This document shows positions 21,541-34,049 of a stretch of DNA of 64,000 bases, in pieces; position 1 is the stretch's first letter, and the number at the start of each line of letters is the position of its first letter. This DNA is from Gavia stellata (lineage: Eukaryota > Chordata > Aves > Gaviiformes > Gaviidae), in contig NC_082620.1 of the NCBI RefSeq assembly GCF_030936135.1, positions 2,728,001 to 2,792,000 on the forward strand. Reading direction: 5' to 3'. A program made the translations under genes and the position numbers. The notes under the pieces were generated by a model. The model was not told the DNA's origin. It worked only from the letters and a program-made list of their open reading frames with translations, and did no database searches.

Positions 21541-24280
21541 AATTTCCTCAAGGATACTGAGAGGCTCTTAGAAAAGTTTAAGTCCCATTTGCACTCTTTG
21601 ATGCTGGAGGCGACAAAAGGCTCCTAATGAATTTAATTAAATAGCGGGTCCCCTATAGCATACAACCTGCTTTAGTTAGTGGCAGCATTAAGGGTCCTTA
21701 AAGACTTAGGGAAAACACTTCATTGCTTGCAAAAATAAAATGCTCGGAAGTACTATTAGGAGAAGAGTACATACCATCTCCCAAGGTTGAATATTTACCA
21801 ATATTCACGCCAACATGTACTGCAAGAAGATGATGGACTTGGGGTATTGCAAGGGCAGGTTTTTTCCTGTTAACCCAATAGGACAATTTACCATTTGTTT
21901 CAGTTCATATTTGAGAAATTTGCTCAAATCAATGCACTTTTCCCCCCACTCTATTACCACCGCTCTCCCTTCTCCAACACCAGTTAGCTCCTAAGCTAAA
22001 GAAGATTTATCAGTCATTTGAGAACTTCATTCCAAACCCAATTAATAGGAAATTAATTGAAAGAGGCAGGAGAAAAATAAAAAGTTATGCAGAAGTGAGC
22101 AGTTAGGGCTGCCAGCAATTCCTGGACCATGCGCCGCTCGCTGGGGCGGCTTAATACATCCTTAGCAAATAAGCCCGGCTAATTACTCGGTCAGGGAAAA
22201 CGAGCCATTGCGATCCACGGCACGACGGCAGGGGCAGCCAAGGAGGAATAAAGTGGGTTTTCACCGGCCATCGGGGCCATCCAAGGAGGTGAAATGGCTT
22301 TTTTCTTTAATCTGATGATCCAGGGCCAGGTTTCTGTATCCTAGCCCCTGAGAAATACCTAAATAAACTCTCCTACAGCCCACCTGCATGGTGGGCTCTG
22401 GGCAAAACCTCCGCTCTGTTCATAAACGCAAGACAATAAGCGAAGCAAGAAATCCTAAACTCTCACCATGAGCGGAAAGTATTTATCTCACGCAGCTTAT
22501 TTGCATTATTTATTTCTCCCTCCCACCCAAAGCGCATGGCCGAAATAGAGGGGGAACCCACCGGCCCCTCCTTGGACCCGGCAGCTCGGCAGCAAGCCAT
22601 GGGAAGGAGGGGTGGGGAATGGCGGTGTGAATCCCCCCAGCTCTCGCCATCACCCCCCACATCCCCGCCTGCACCACTAATCCTGCGCGAGGTCAGCTTG
22701 CGCTCCCGTTACTTGAGCTTCCACCTCCTGCCACGTGATCCGTTCCCCGAGCATCGCTCCTTCGGGAGAAGGATGACGGACGAGGAGCAGTAACGGGACC
22801 AGCTCCATGCTGGGCTCCTCTCACAGCCAAAACGATTAAAAATCCCTCCCCAGCGCCTTCTGTTTCCAGCTTTACCTACCGAGCTGACATCTAACCGCTC
22901 CGACGCACCAACCTGAGGGGCACAGCCTTGCCCGGGGCAGCAGCACGGCTGAACCTCCCAGTGATGCCACCACCGAAGGTGCCACCACCCCATGGCCCCT
23001 GTCTGGCCTCTGCATCTAACACCTTCTGCATGGGAATTAGCTACCACATGCTAAAACCAGGTATTTTCCCTCCTAAAACGGGGGCTGCTGTGAGTACCAT
23101 GCCTCCCTTTGAAATTAATAATATCAAATTAAGGGAAAATGAGGCAGCGGTGGTCGCACCATCTAGCCCAGGTTTGCTTGGAGGGCATACAGATAATTAG
23201 TTTGACTACCTTGGTAATGTGATATTCGATGAAGAACGACTATGTTTGGACCATACAAATAGCATCTCTGCCTGGCTTCCCGCTCCTGGGATGAAGCGCC
23301 AGAGCCCAAACACAAGCCAGGGCACCGGCAGCGGATGCAGCCCACCTATGACCCTCCTGAAGAGCAGCTCCCTCCGGCTCCCGTCTGCTTGCGAGTACCT
23401 CTCTTGCCCTGTGCAATGTGGATTTTCATGCCAAGAGCTGACATTATGACTTACGGAATCATATACTTATTTTCTAAGGCTGGGAAAGGCGTCCTCAGGG
23501 GGCACTGCTCAAACCTTGGTGATGCCCCGTGCAAGTAGAACGCGTAAACCCATCCTGTCCCATTAACATTCACTTAATTTCTCCTGTTTCTCCATCCCAA
23601 CTGTGAAATTCAATATTGTCACCATGACTAACCCATAAAATCGGTCAGCCCTGCGCAGGAACTGCAGTGCTGCTCTTGCTTTGTCATTAAATAGGTGCGT
23701 GTGGTCGCTGGGCACAGCCGTCACCATCTGCAGAGATCTTGCCGTTGAAGACGTCAACGTTACGCGGCAGAGCTGGTACTCGCTCCTGGGCGTGCGACGG
23801 TACGGCGCAGGCAGGAAATTCGAGTGCAATGTCGAATTTCAGGAAAAAAATTAGGTGAGGCATTTGCCTTGGGGGAATTTATCTGGAAACACCCTGTTAC
23901 GAGGCCAAGGGCTTTCCGAACCAGCCCGGCCATGGTCACGACAAGGTGGTCAATGACTTCTGCTGTGAGTTTAAGGTGGGTCTTCAAAGGAGCAGAACAG
24001 GTTTTCTGTACAGAGCTCCACATCCCTTTGGTGGAGAGGGCTTCCTTGGCCAGGTCCATGGCTGGGACACCCATCTTCTGGGGCACCCCTCTGCCAGGAC
24101 ACCCATCCGCCCATTCCTTTGCCACCCACCCCCTCGCTGCAGCCAGCCGGGTGTGCTGAGGGTTTCTTCAGGAGACTTGTCCCAGCCCAAACGCTGACCC
24201 CGGAGGGGTTCCCAGCTCCCAGCCGCGGGTTTGGGAGGGAGGAGACCGGGCTACAACCCATTTGCAGAGCAGACGTGAAT

Positions 24281-24373
24281 CACAGAATCACTACGGTTGG
24301 AAAAGACCTATAAGATCATCAAGTCCAACCATCAACCAACACCACCATGCCCACTAAACCATATCCCACAATG
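24281..24373 (-). mobile_element. CR1 LINE 3' tail fragment
   Basis: Only the last 90 bp or so of a minus-oriented CR1 remain: the GTTTAGTGGGCATGGTGG core, the TTGGACTTGATGATCTTA segment and the terminal GATTCTGTG. Compared with the neighbouring copies it has more substitutions, which suggests an older insertion. Confidence 0.9.
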
Positions 24374-27300
24374 CATATTGGTAGGTATTGAAGCATGATC
24401 ATCAATTCAATTAACCTACTCTTGATGCAGTACAAATGCGCTATTTTGTCAGACTCTTAACAGATTGTTACCCAAAGGTCCCAAAACAACACCCTAGCCC
24501 AAGTCTGGATTTTATGGAGAAGCCGGTTCACGCCTTCCCGAGCAGCGGGGAAAGCCAGCCCGAGGTCTCCACCTTGGCACTCGAAAAGGAAACAGAAACC
24601 AGGTTTGCTCTCCACGTGATAATCCCGCAGGCGAGCTCCAGCGTATCGGATATCCTTCCCAGAAACGGGGTTTCTGCCATTAGCCCACGTGCTCATAGAT
24701 GTCACCCGGCCAAGAGGCTCCTCGAGTCCCCCAGGCGCTCGGGCACGGTCCCTTCCCGCAGCAGGGCCCAGCAGTAATAAAGCTGTCTGCAACTTCTCCC
24801 GTCGGAGATTTCCACATCAGAAATCCAGACCACATCCATCCCTTTCCAGTTGGGGCTGGGGAAAATATAATTGCGCTAACACTATAAGCACGATCCCAAG
24901 CCCCAGCCCCAGCCAAGGAGGAGAGGACGATAGGATATAGCGCTACGGGATTTTATTTGGACATTAATTGATTAAAAAAAAGGCACAAGAGATGGAATTA
25001 GCCCAGAAAAAAAGGAGCAATAAAGATGCATAAAGCACATGCTGCCAGGGATACAGAAACCTCTCGAGTTACTGCCGCAGAGCACCCCGTGCCGCTCCAG
25101 ATCCCCGCTCCCTCCCTCTGCAGCAAGGGCTTGTTAGCACGGCACGGGGAAGATGCTGCACAGGCTTATCACCGGCTTTACCCCTGTGCTAAACGCTGTC
25201 GGAAAGGGCTGGGAATGCATTGCCAAGCAGGGACGATGAACCCACCCTCCTTCATCCAGACCATCACAAAGCAAACCCTGGGCTGCCGTGCAAAACCGCT
25301 GGAGCCCCCGAAAGTAAACCCCGATGGCAAACCCTCTCCGCTTCCCTCTGCGTTAAGCCCCCGGCGAGCCACTATCTATCCGAACCAGCTGCATTGCGCT
25401 TCCAGGCTCAGAGCCAGCAACGACGACAGATTTCCATATAATTTATCCGCTAATGACATTACACCCGACCCAAGGCAGGTCGCGTGCCGGTGCAGGGATG
25501 CCGATGCTGCCGGGCACGGGGCGTCCCTCAGCAAGGACCGCGGGGCTTTGCAGCGACGCACGCTGCGAGGTGGGAGGTGGTCTTGGGAGATGCTCTCTGG
25601 CTGCGGGACACGACCGACACAAAGCCCTGACCTACAGGACAGCACGGCCAGGTTTCCCTGAGCTCCTTGCGCTGCCTTATCCTGCAACTCCTTAATATAG
25701 AGCCATTATTTCCCCAAATGCCTCTATCAGCAGCTACGTTTCTCCTGGCAGAACCATTCACCAGGCATGGTTATTGCCATTTGTCCTCCCCTTTTGGCTA
25801 CGTTTCTCTACGGACAATTTTTCACGGAAAGGAAAAAGGATTCCCCCCCCACCCCCCAGCTGCTGATCCCGCTTCCACATTATCCACCTCCATATCCGCC
25901 GCTGTGCTACGCCTGCTCTGCTGCCCAGCGCCTCCAGCCCAGCTCGCGGGGCCGGATCCAGCATGGCGAGCTTTTCCAAATTACGCAAAAGCTTTCCAAT
26001 ATTGCAGGGGAGGGAAGGAGCATCGATTTAAAAAAAGGCTTCTGGTTACGTGGCTTTCCAAGTGCAAGCTGAGATTCCCTCTCCCTAGCCATCACACCTG
26101 CAGAGAAGTCCTGGAAAACCAATCCCAGCAGCTCATGTGGCGGCCAATAAAAGCCCAATAAAAAACCCAACTTTATATTCCTTAAATACTCGTGATTCTC
26201 GAGCCAAACTCACTTTTTCTCTGTATTATCCTCCACAGAAGCGCGTATGACCTCACTGCAGCTCCTTAGATGACTGACTTCTTTTGCAAATATTCTTAAA
26301 ATAGTTCTGCTTTTCTGTATTTTGCATTTAACAGCACTTCCCCCTCCCTGTCTGCACAGAGCAAATATTCTCTAATTAAGGTTTTTTTTCTCCAATTACG
26401 GTTTTATAAACCCAGAGCATTTCCTGCTGCCGGAGGCTGCACCGGTGTGGGGGGGCCCAAGATTTGGAAGATATTTTAGCTGTTACTGATTTATAAGGAT
26501 GCTTTTGCAAATCGGAAAGCGATAAAATAAAATTTTCTGAAATCCCCTCCCCAAATACAGACTCAGCCCAATTCTCTGCCCCCCTCCCCGTAAATCTCAG
26601 CATCCCGGAGCGGGGCGGGGGGAGACGCGGTGAGCTGGGGCTCTCCCGCCCCGCAGCTCCTCATGTGCCGCTCAGCCTCTGAGCCTGAAAACTTTTGACA
26701 GCCTCTCTTCATAATCCGCAAACGCGAGCTGACAAGTGGAAGTTACACGCGGCATGTTGGGGATTTGAGATGATATTTAGAGCCGCGGCGCTGCCAGGGT
26801 TTGACGCACAAAGAGATTTCCCCTGCTCCGGATCGATCCCCGGCTCCGGCTAACAAACCGTCCTGCCTGGATTTATTGCCAGCTCGTTTTTGGGGAGGAA
26901 AAGCTGCAAAATTGCACTTCGCCCTGCACAGCCCGGTCCTGGGGCTCGCAGCGCTCACCGTGCAGCCGCCGGTGAGGGAGGGAGAGCCTGGCCCCAGCGT
27001 GGGAAAACACCCAAATCAATGCACGAAGAAAAGAGGAGACCCTGCACGTCACCTGGAGACCCAGCCTCCGCTTTCCGCAGCGCTCCCGAGAGCTCCACGG
27101 GGAACAAGGAAAATTGTACTCACCAGGAACCTTGCTGCTTCCCTCCTAAAAGAGTCCGAGGGGCTCAAATCCAACCGCCCCCACCTCGCAAACGTTTCCA
27201 GCTGCACTTCAGCTGCTCTCTTGGCTCTACGCTATAGCTAGCCGCGGAGGGATTACTTTGCAACGCTGCAAACGCCCTCCACACCCCGTCTCCCAGCCCA

Positions 27301-27525
27301 TCGCTGCACCCTGGTCCATCCCGGCTCCGCACTGCTGGGGCAGGATGGTTGGGGGGGTCCCGGGGAGCACCGCCCTGCGATCAACCCCCCGCCCCATATG
27401 TACATGGTGAACGCACGCTGCGTAGTCCGAATAAAAGGGACGGCTTTTCCTTTGCCTCGTTAATTAACTTCTTCAAACTTTAGGGTGGCGGGGCGAGGTG
27501 CGTAAGAGGGACGCGCAGCCCTTAC

Positions 27526-27717
27526 CCTGCAGAGCCTCCTTGGCACGCGCCAGCTCCTGCTCCTTCTGCGCCAGCTGCACCTTCAGCTCGGTGGCCGAGA
27601 GCACCTCCGGCGACTTGCTGCCGTGGGTCTCCTCCAGGTCTTTCGCCAGCATTTCCTTCATTTGCCGGAGCAGGTGAACCTCCTCCTGCAGCTGGGCCAC
27701 CTCCTCCCGCAGCAGCG
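27526..27717 (-). CDS. KAZN: kazrin conserved coding exon, start of coiled coil (most upstream exon proved here)
   Basis: This is the first unmistakable kazrin exon, 192 bp on the minus strand. It encodes 63 whole codons from LLREEVAQLQEEVHLLRQMK to ELARAKEALQ, flanked by split codons. The heptad-like Leu/Glu/Lys pattern is the start of the kazrin coiled coil, the part known in mammals for self-association and partner binding. The acceptor reads CTCTTCCTCCAG and the donor is G|GTAAGG. The exon begins with the last two bases of a codon (CG) and ends with one base (G), which joins CC of the next exon as Ala. Any upstream exon must therefore end in phase 1. An in-frame Met (MKEMLAKD) at 27661-27659 starts a 327-residue product; mammalian short kazrins of about this length begin at the same place, as I recall. 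Its ATG context is weak (C at -3). Homology and splice sites make this call very safe. Confidence 0.97.
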
Positions 27718-29901
27718 CTGGAGGAAGAGGAGACACAATGCGAGGAAGTGACCGCCGGCTCCCAGTACGGCCCCGCGTCCCCGCTGCAAATGCGAACCCA
27801 CAGGCAAACGCTGCCGGGGTGACGCCTCCCCCGCTCCCGTCGCAAAACCGCTTTGCACAGCCCAAAATCCGCAGTGGTGCTTGCAGCACCCCGGGAAGGG
27901 AGGAGGAGGAGGGAGGGATGCGATGGGGAGGCAGCGGGTAGGGAGGGAGGGGGCCTCCGCTGGGTACTGGTTTTTAGGTTTTGCGTTAAAAAATTAAAAA
28001 ATAAATGTTGGTACCTAATAATAATTATAAACCAAGAACCACTTCCCCATCCAAACCACTCACTGACGGGGCGCTCGCACGGCCAGCCCAAGAGAGGCTG
28101 CTGCGCTCCGCTGTGCCCCATCCGCTCCGCCTCCGGCACATTCAGGGCGTACTCGACAAAGTTCAGCAAAACCACTCTGAGACTGGAAAGGGGAAGACGA
28201 CGCTTTCACCTGCAGACCTGAATCCTGAATTTTGCAGATTTACACCCAGTGACCGCAATGCCCCTCAAAGCAGCTGTGTCACAGGAGCATCCCGGCACCC
28301 CCCGGTCGGGGTCCCCTCTGCACCGGGGGAAGGTCCAGCGACCTCGTTTTCTACAGCTGCGCCCACTGCTTAGCGTAATAAAGTGCTTTTCTGCTATTTC
28401 CACATTGCACCCATCGCCTTCGTCTCCCCTCGCAACCTTCTTCCTGCAAAACACTTTTTGGCCGTGCATGCGCCGCTGCAATCCTCCATATGTGAATTAC
28501 AGTTACCGGTAAAATAAAATAGAAATAAAAAATAAAGGCTCCCTCTCCAAGCAACTACGGTTGGGTCCTTTCCCCACCGCCACCATGTATCAGCCAGTCT
28601 GGGGGACACCACCAGCTGGGCGTGAAATATAGGGGTTTTTCCCCTTGTTTTTGCTAAGGTTCCTCCGCACGCGCGCCCGGCTGTTTCCTTTCTGCCGCCG
28701 TTGGCGAAGCGAGGAGGGGAGGTGACGCCGGCGGCGGGACGGGGAGAGGCGGCCCCCCCCGGGTCCGGCCAGCAGCTGCACCAGGAAGACATAAAATCTG
28801 GTTTGCATACTTGAAATGCTTCCCGTATGAAAACTGGCAAGGCCCCATTCTGTAAATTATTTAGCAATAAAGTCACTAACGAGGAACAGTCGAGCTCCGG
28901 GCTGGGGATTTCAGCGCAGTCCAAAGTGCTTTCTTGAAACCCGTGCAAAAAGCAAGAACCGAGAGGCGGCCAAGGCCAACGGCATCTTCCCCTTCCCCGG
29001 GGGCTGCAGAAATGCAGCTCCTCCCCTCCAGCCTTTGGGAAAACGGGGAGGGGGATGCGAGGGCCTCGGACACGGTGTAATATTTACCCTGCAAAACCCA
29101 CCCAGCGCCTTCCCCGGCCACGGAAAGCCCCACGCGACCCCACAAAACACCCGCGGCCACCGCTAATTACCCATTTGTGTCCCCCCCCCCGCTAATTCAT
29201 TTGCACTTTTTCTTGCAAGCTGCTTTGCGCAGGAGATGCAGCGGGCTATTCCCTGGCAAATGATTAACCGGCAGAGAAGGATCCAGGCAGGGCAGCTTGC
29301 GCAAGGGCCACTGACCCCACGGGATTTCTGCAAATTGCAGCATTTTGGTGGGAACCCAAGAAAATCCCCCCTGGCAGGGACCCCTCCGGGGACGGGAGAG
29401 GGGAAAGAAGCCCAAGGAAGGGCAGCCCGGGGGGGAATTCTGCAGCAGAACATCCTGGAGGAGTCCTTTGGCGTGGCCCAAAAGCAGATTCACAGCTGTT
29501 TCTTACAAAACTCCTTTCTATAAAGCGCTGCACGACGCAGCTTCCCCAAAACCACGCCGCTCCCCTCTGGTCCCGGTTAGAAAACGGTGAAAAAACTCAA
29601 AAGTATTCCTCCTCCAAAGTGTGCAGCGAGGCAATTTAATCCCCAGCTTAGTACCTGGCTCCCGATGCAGGCAGAAACTATTGAAAGATTAAAACCCAGG
29701 ATCTGTAAGAAGCCAGAGGTGCAATCCGGAAAGGAGCACGCAGCACCATGCTCCCCAGGCCACCGGCTGCACGGCTCCGGCTGCAAGCCAAAGCCTACGC
29801 AGAAACTTGAATTATTAAACTCAGCATCAGCCAGATACCTGAGGTTCTTGCTTTTACATATATATATATATAATTTAAGATATGTATACACACACAAAAA
29901 A

Positions 29902-30032
29902 TGGATTGCGCTTTGCAATATATGTGTATTTTTGCATTATCTGTCTATTTTGCAATATATATATTGCAAAGCACAATCCCTTTTTTGTGTATATATATAT
30001 ACAGATACATAAAAATTGCAAAGCACAATCCA
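29902..30032. repeat. foldback cluster: three related 17-18 bp arms around a 22-bp palindrome
   Basis: Arm A at 29902-29919 (TGGATTGCGCTTTGCAAT) is the reverse complement, with one mismatch, of arm C at 30015-30032 (ATTGCAAAGCACAATCCA). A second inverted arm B lies at 29963-29979. A perfect 22-bp palindrome, TTTGCAATATATATTGCAAA with a longer AT core, spans 29949-29970. TA-repeat blocks lie between the arms and just before arm A. Alternative hairpins A-B and A-C are possible in the same strand. Confidence 0.85.
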
Positions 30033-30472
30033 TGCAGCCAAGGTTTGAGGGGAAAAACCCTACACCTCTTGCTAGGCTCAAACAGCGGAAGACGCGCCGT
30101 CAGCACTTTCAGCACACGGTCCTTGCTCTCTTCCCAACTCCCTGCTGGGGCTCCCACCGATGCCGTCGCTGTAGAAACCAGGGATGGGCTTCAAGGCAAG
30201 TCAAACCCACCGCACTCTTCCCAGCAAGTTCTTAAAGGGCTTTTTGGGAAAGAAACTGGTGTTTCAGGGAAGCGATAGGGATGACAACATCTCCTGCTCT
30301 CCTCAGTTTCCTTAGGAACCCACTTAATGGGCAATTTCTTGCGTTGTATCAAGGTTTTTATCAGCACCTGCTGCCAGGAGGACTGGGGCTGGACCGAAGC
30401 AGGCATCCGATATGCTGCCTTACACCTGTAATTACCCCCATTTCCAGAGAGGATTTCCACCCCACAGAATCA

Positions 30473-30967
30473 CAGAATCACTAAGGTTGGAAGAGACCTG
30501 TAAGACCATCAAGTCCAACCACCAACCCAACCCCACCATGCCCACTAAACCATGTCCCGCAGTGCCACGGCCACATGTTCCTTGAACACCTCCAGGGATG
30601 GTGACTCCACCACCTCCCTGGGCAGCCTCTTCCAGTGCTTCACCACTCTCCCAGTAAAGACATTTTTCCTAATATCCAGCCTAAACCTCCCCTGTTGCAA
30701 CTTGAGGCCATTTCCTCTTGTCCTATCACTTGTCACTTGGGAGAAGAGACCAACACCCCCCTCCCCACAACCCCCTTTCAGGCAGTTGGAGAGAGCGATG
30801 AGGTCTCCCCTCAGCCCCCTCTTCTCCAGACTGAACACCCCCAGCTCCCTCAGCCGCTCCTCATCAGACTTGTGCTCCAGACCCCTCACCAGCTCCGTCG
30901 CCCTTCTCTGGACACGCTCCAGCACCTCAATGTCCTTCTTGGAGTGAGGGGCCCAAAACTGAACACA
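30473..30967 (-). mobile_element. CR1 LINE 3' fragment with uninterrupted ORF2 C-terminal segment
   Basis: This is the longest CR1 copy here, about 0.5 kb on the minus strand. Coding similarity begins at [20 protein letters not shown] and continues through [13 protein letters not shown], the FSLEKR block, [12 protein letters not shown] and [13 protein letters not shown] to ALRDMV and a stop at about 30545. The 3' tail then ends in two copies of the GATTCTGT octamer. The reading frame is not broken across the fragment, indicating a fairly young 5'-truncated insertion. It lacks the endonuclease and polymerase core. Confidence 0.93.
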
Positions 30968-32783
30968 GGATTTGACCCCGCTCTGACATTCCCCTGGGCT
31001 CCCCGTCTCCCCCCAGCCCATCAGCGCTCATCCCCCAAAATGACACCGGCACAACTATCCCCCCAAAGTGGTTCCCGTCGGCTCCAGCACCGAGCGTCTG
31101 CTCACCATCCCTCTCCTGCAAGTTTCCATCCCGTCTTAACGGGCATCCCCAGCTCAGAGGGTCCTACAGCAAAAGGCCATTTTATTTGCGTAAATCGCAT
31201 TAAAAGAACGACTCGGCTTGAGAGGGACATTTTAACTTCATTTTAAAATGGGGCGGGGGGGGAATCCCAATCTCTGCCAAGTTTAAGCACCTAAATAAAC
31301 GATCCGAAAAGCCCCATTTACAGGCAGCTCTTAGTGATGGTTACAGAAAAGTTCCAATAACCGGGAAAATAGGGCCAATTATTCAGAACCCTCATTTCAG
31401 CCTCTATTTCTTCCACACACAGACGGCTCGGCGGGGATTTCCATACACCTTCCTGCGAGCTGGCTGGGTCCGTGCCTCTGTTCGAAGCTGTACGTGGCCT
31501 GAAGTGAGCCTCAGCCCTCTCGAACGGGGACCGGGGCTCAGCACCCCGCACTTGGGGGTCCACGCGCAGCCAAAACACGATGCAAAAATACAATCCGGAG
31601 AATAGAACAATTTTAAAACATTTTTTTGCCATATTGGGGTGCCAATGTTAAATCTGCTATTAGGAATCGCCTCCCAAATGCAACACCAGCGATGCAAATA
31701 GCTTCCACAGCACACTGGCCCCAGCACTTTTGCCCCTTTTTATTTATTACTCCTCTTTTTAACCTTTTTTTGGGGGGGGGTGTTGTCTGCACACTGTAAC
31801 CCCTGACCCCCCGGGGGGAAGGAGGCATCGCCCCACGCGGGCGAGCCCCATCGCACGCCGGCTCGTTCCAGCCCCTTCCAAATCCGCCGCAAGTGGGCAG
31901 CGATGAAATTAATGCCATTTAAATATTTCCCGGCCTAATGGACAAAAACTACCATTCACGCTGAAATAATTAGCTGTTAATTATATTTCAGTTGATAGCA
32001 TTAAACTTCCATGACACTGTCAGATTCTGCATCCTTTATGCTTTAAGCACAGATTGGTGTTAACAATGTAAATAAGATTTTTCTTAGTTTTTTTAATTGC
32101 AGTGAGCATCTCCAGACAGCATTTGGGGCTGAAATTTCCACTCTGGCTCCTGCAAATCCCATCTTGGACTCCTCTCGGCAGCAGATCCACTGGCCGTGCG
32201 GCAGCAAAGCCTTTTACTGGCCTTGGAGCAGGCATCACTTTAAAAACATCTATTTAAAAACCTTTTTTTCCCATGTAACTCAGCTGACACAATCGCTGTA
32301 CACGCGCTTCTGTCTTTGGAGGGCACATATTAAAAATGAATGCAGTGCAAACGACAGGGTTTATGTGGGTGAAATTAGCATCTTAGGCGAAAGCTGCATT
32401 TTTGTGCCGCTTTTGCAAGTTTACCGGCAAGATAGTTTTTGCTTTGCTGGGCACGAGTCAAGGGTTTGGTTTTCTTTTATCCAGGACATCAGCAGGAAAA
32501 CGGCCAGAAGACGCAACCCGGGTTGCAGCAGCGGTGTATCGACAACTGGGGCGAAGAGCGGGCAGAGCGAAAAGGCTCGCTTGTGGACCAAGCACTTAAA
32601 ATCAGCGCTGGATCACGCCGCAGGGCGATGTCACAGGGCCTGCGCTGCGATGCAAATGGGGGAAAAAAGGGGCAAAATGGGCAAATGCAAAATCTCTGTG
32701 CTAATGGCATCACCTAACAGACCCTCACCCGTCGAGAGCGTGGTGCAACGCTTCGTCCCTCCTGCATAGCTTTGGCCCAGAAA

Positions 32784-32816
32784 ATATATATATAAAAAAA
32801 CATATATGTATATACA
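32784..32816. repeat. TA-rich microsatellite
   Basis: An imperfect ATATATATATAAAAAAACATATATGTATATAC tract (two blocks of alternating TA around an A-run) lies in the presumed intron. Confidence 0.8.
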
Positions 32817-34049
32817 CCTCCATCCTGGGATGGGAACCAGAAGGGTCACAGGATAAAGAAGGTTGTTAGAAGAAAACAATGATTCAAGCCCTAGGAATGA
32901 GCCGAGCTAGTATTTTAAAGAGCGTCTCATCACCTTTGATCATTAAGAAGCTCCCCAGCCTGGGACCCGAGTCTCTTGCAGAAAGGTTCAACCAAGCGCT
33001 CCTGCCGAGCAGCCTGCGCGACGTACGGCTTTCCTCTCCCACTGCAGCTCTGCAAGGAGTAATTTGGAGGCAAAGTACAAATCGCCAGGCACAGGGCTGG
33101 GTGACAGCCGGGCGCAGAGCAGGGAGACCAACCACTGCCACCCCAGCGCGTGCAAACAGCCAGCCTCTCCGCACCGGTCACACTCAAGAAAGCATTTGGT
33201 TAGCCCAAAATACGCCTGGATTTGCAAAAAGACCCAGGGACCGCCGTGGCCGGAGACCTGCCGGTACAAAGCCAATGCGTCCAGCCTCTCCCTTCGACAC
33301 CCGGACACCACGATGGACTCGCACAGGCTCAAAACCAAACACCGCACGGCATCGGCTCCTCGTGGGGATAAATGTGACGGCCCGTGATTTGTCCGCTCGC
33401 AGCTTCAGCCGAGTCCCGCTGCCGCACATCCCAGCTACATCCCCAGGGATCTACATCTCCAGCAGCACCGCGATGCTCTGCGACCTCGGAGGAGCTGTCG
33501 GCCACCACCACTCCCCTCCCGGGTGGGAATCGGGGTGCTCAGCCACGCGCTGCAGAGCCTCTTGGGCTAATAGAGTGAATTTTGGCTCCAGACATCCATT
33601 TTTCCTTTTAAAGAAGGAAGTTTGAGAGCCCATCCCTTGCTACTGCCGTGATGCTGCAAGCGAGCGAGCTGTCACGCCTGGACATGGGTACGGACGCTCC
33701 TTAGCAAGTTTGGTTTAAAGTTTTTGCCCAACGAGCATAAATCTCTGTAAACACAATTTTTGGGCATTTCCTGAGTTAGACACTGGCTCAGCCTTGGTGC
33801 TTCCATACGGTCACAGCCCCGGGACGGGACCCTCAGCTGCACACCCCAACCGCGCACCATCGACCAGCGCTGGCACCCCTCTCGCTCGCGGCCACGGGGC
33901 AGGACACGCAGAGACCGCCTGCCCGCAAAGTCACCCCCTGACACCCCCCCACCCCAAAACAAGGATTATCCCAGCAAGCCGAAGCCCGCTCGCTCGGCTG
34001 CCCCGGCTGCACGCTGGCGGGTGTCTCGCAGCAGATGTAAAGAAATAAA

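Larger units (their letters stand above)
18596..27525 (-). other. KAZN: kazrin large intron, 8.9 kb
   Basis: This intron separates the first and second conserved kazrin exons. It carries two minus-oriented CR1 3' fragments (about 20.0-20.35 and 24.28-24.37 kb), a 20-bp-period tandem repeat near 18.75 kb and a CA/TA microsatellite near 21.51-21.54 kb. The remainder is unique sequence without a recognisable exon. Numerous short open frames exist but none has splice-flanked homology I can name. Confidence 0.85.

Noticed and set aside
28660..28810. GC-rich patch upstream of the first conserved kazrin exon
   Set aside because: A possible TCAA|GTATGC donor exists, but no convincing coding or promoter signature accompanies it.
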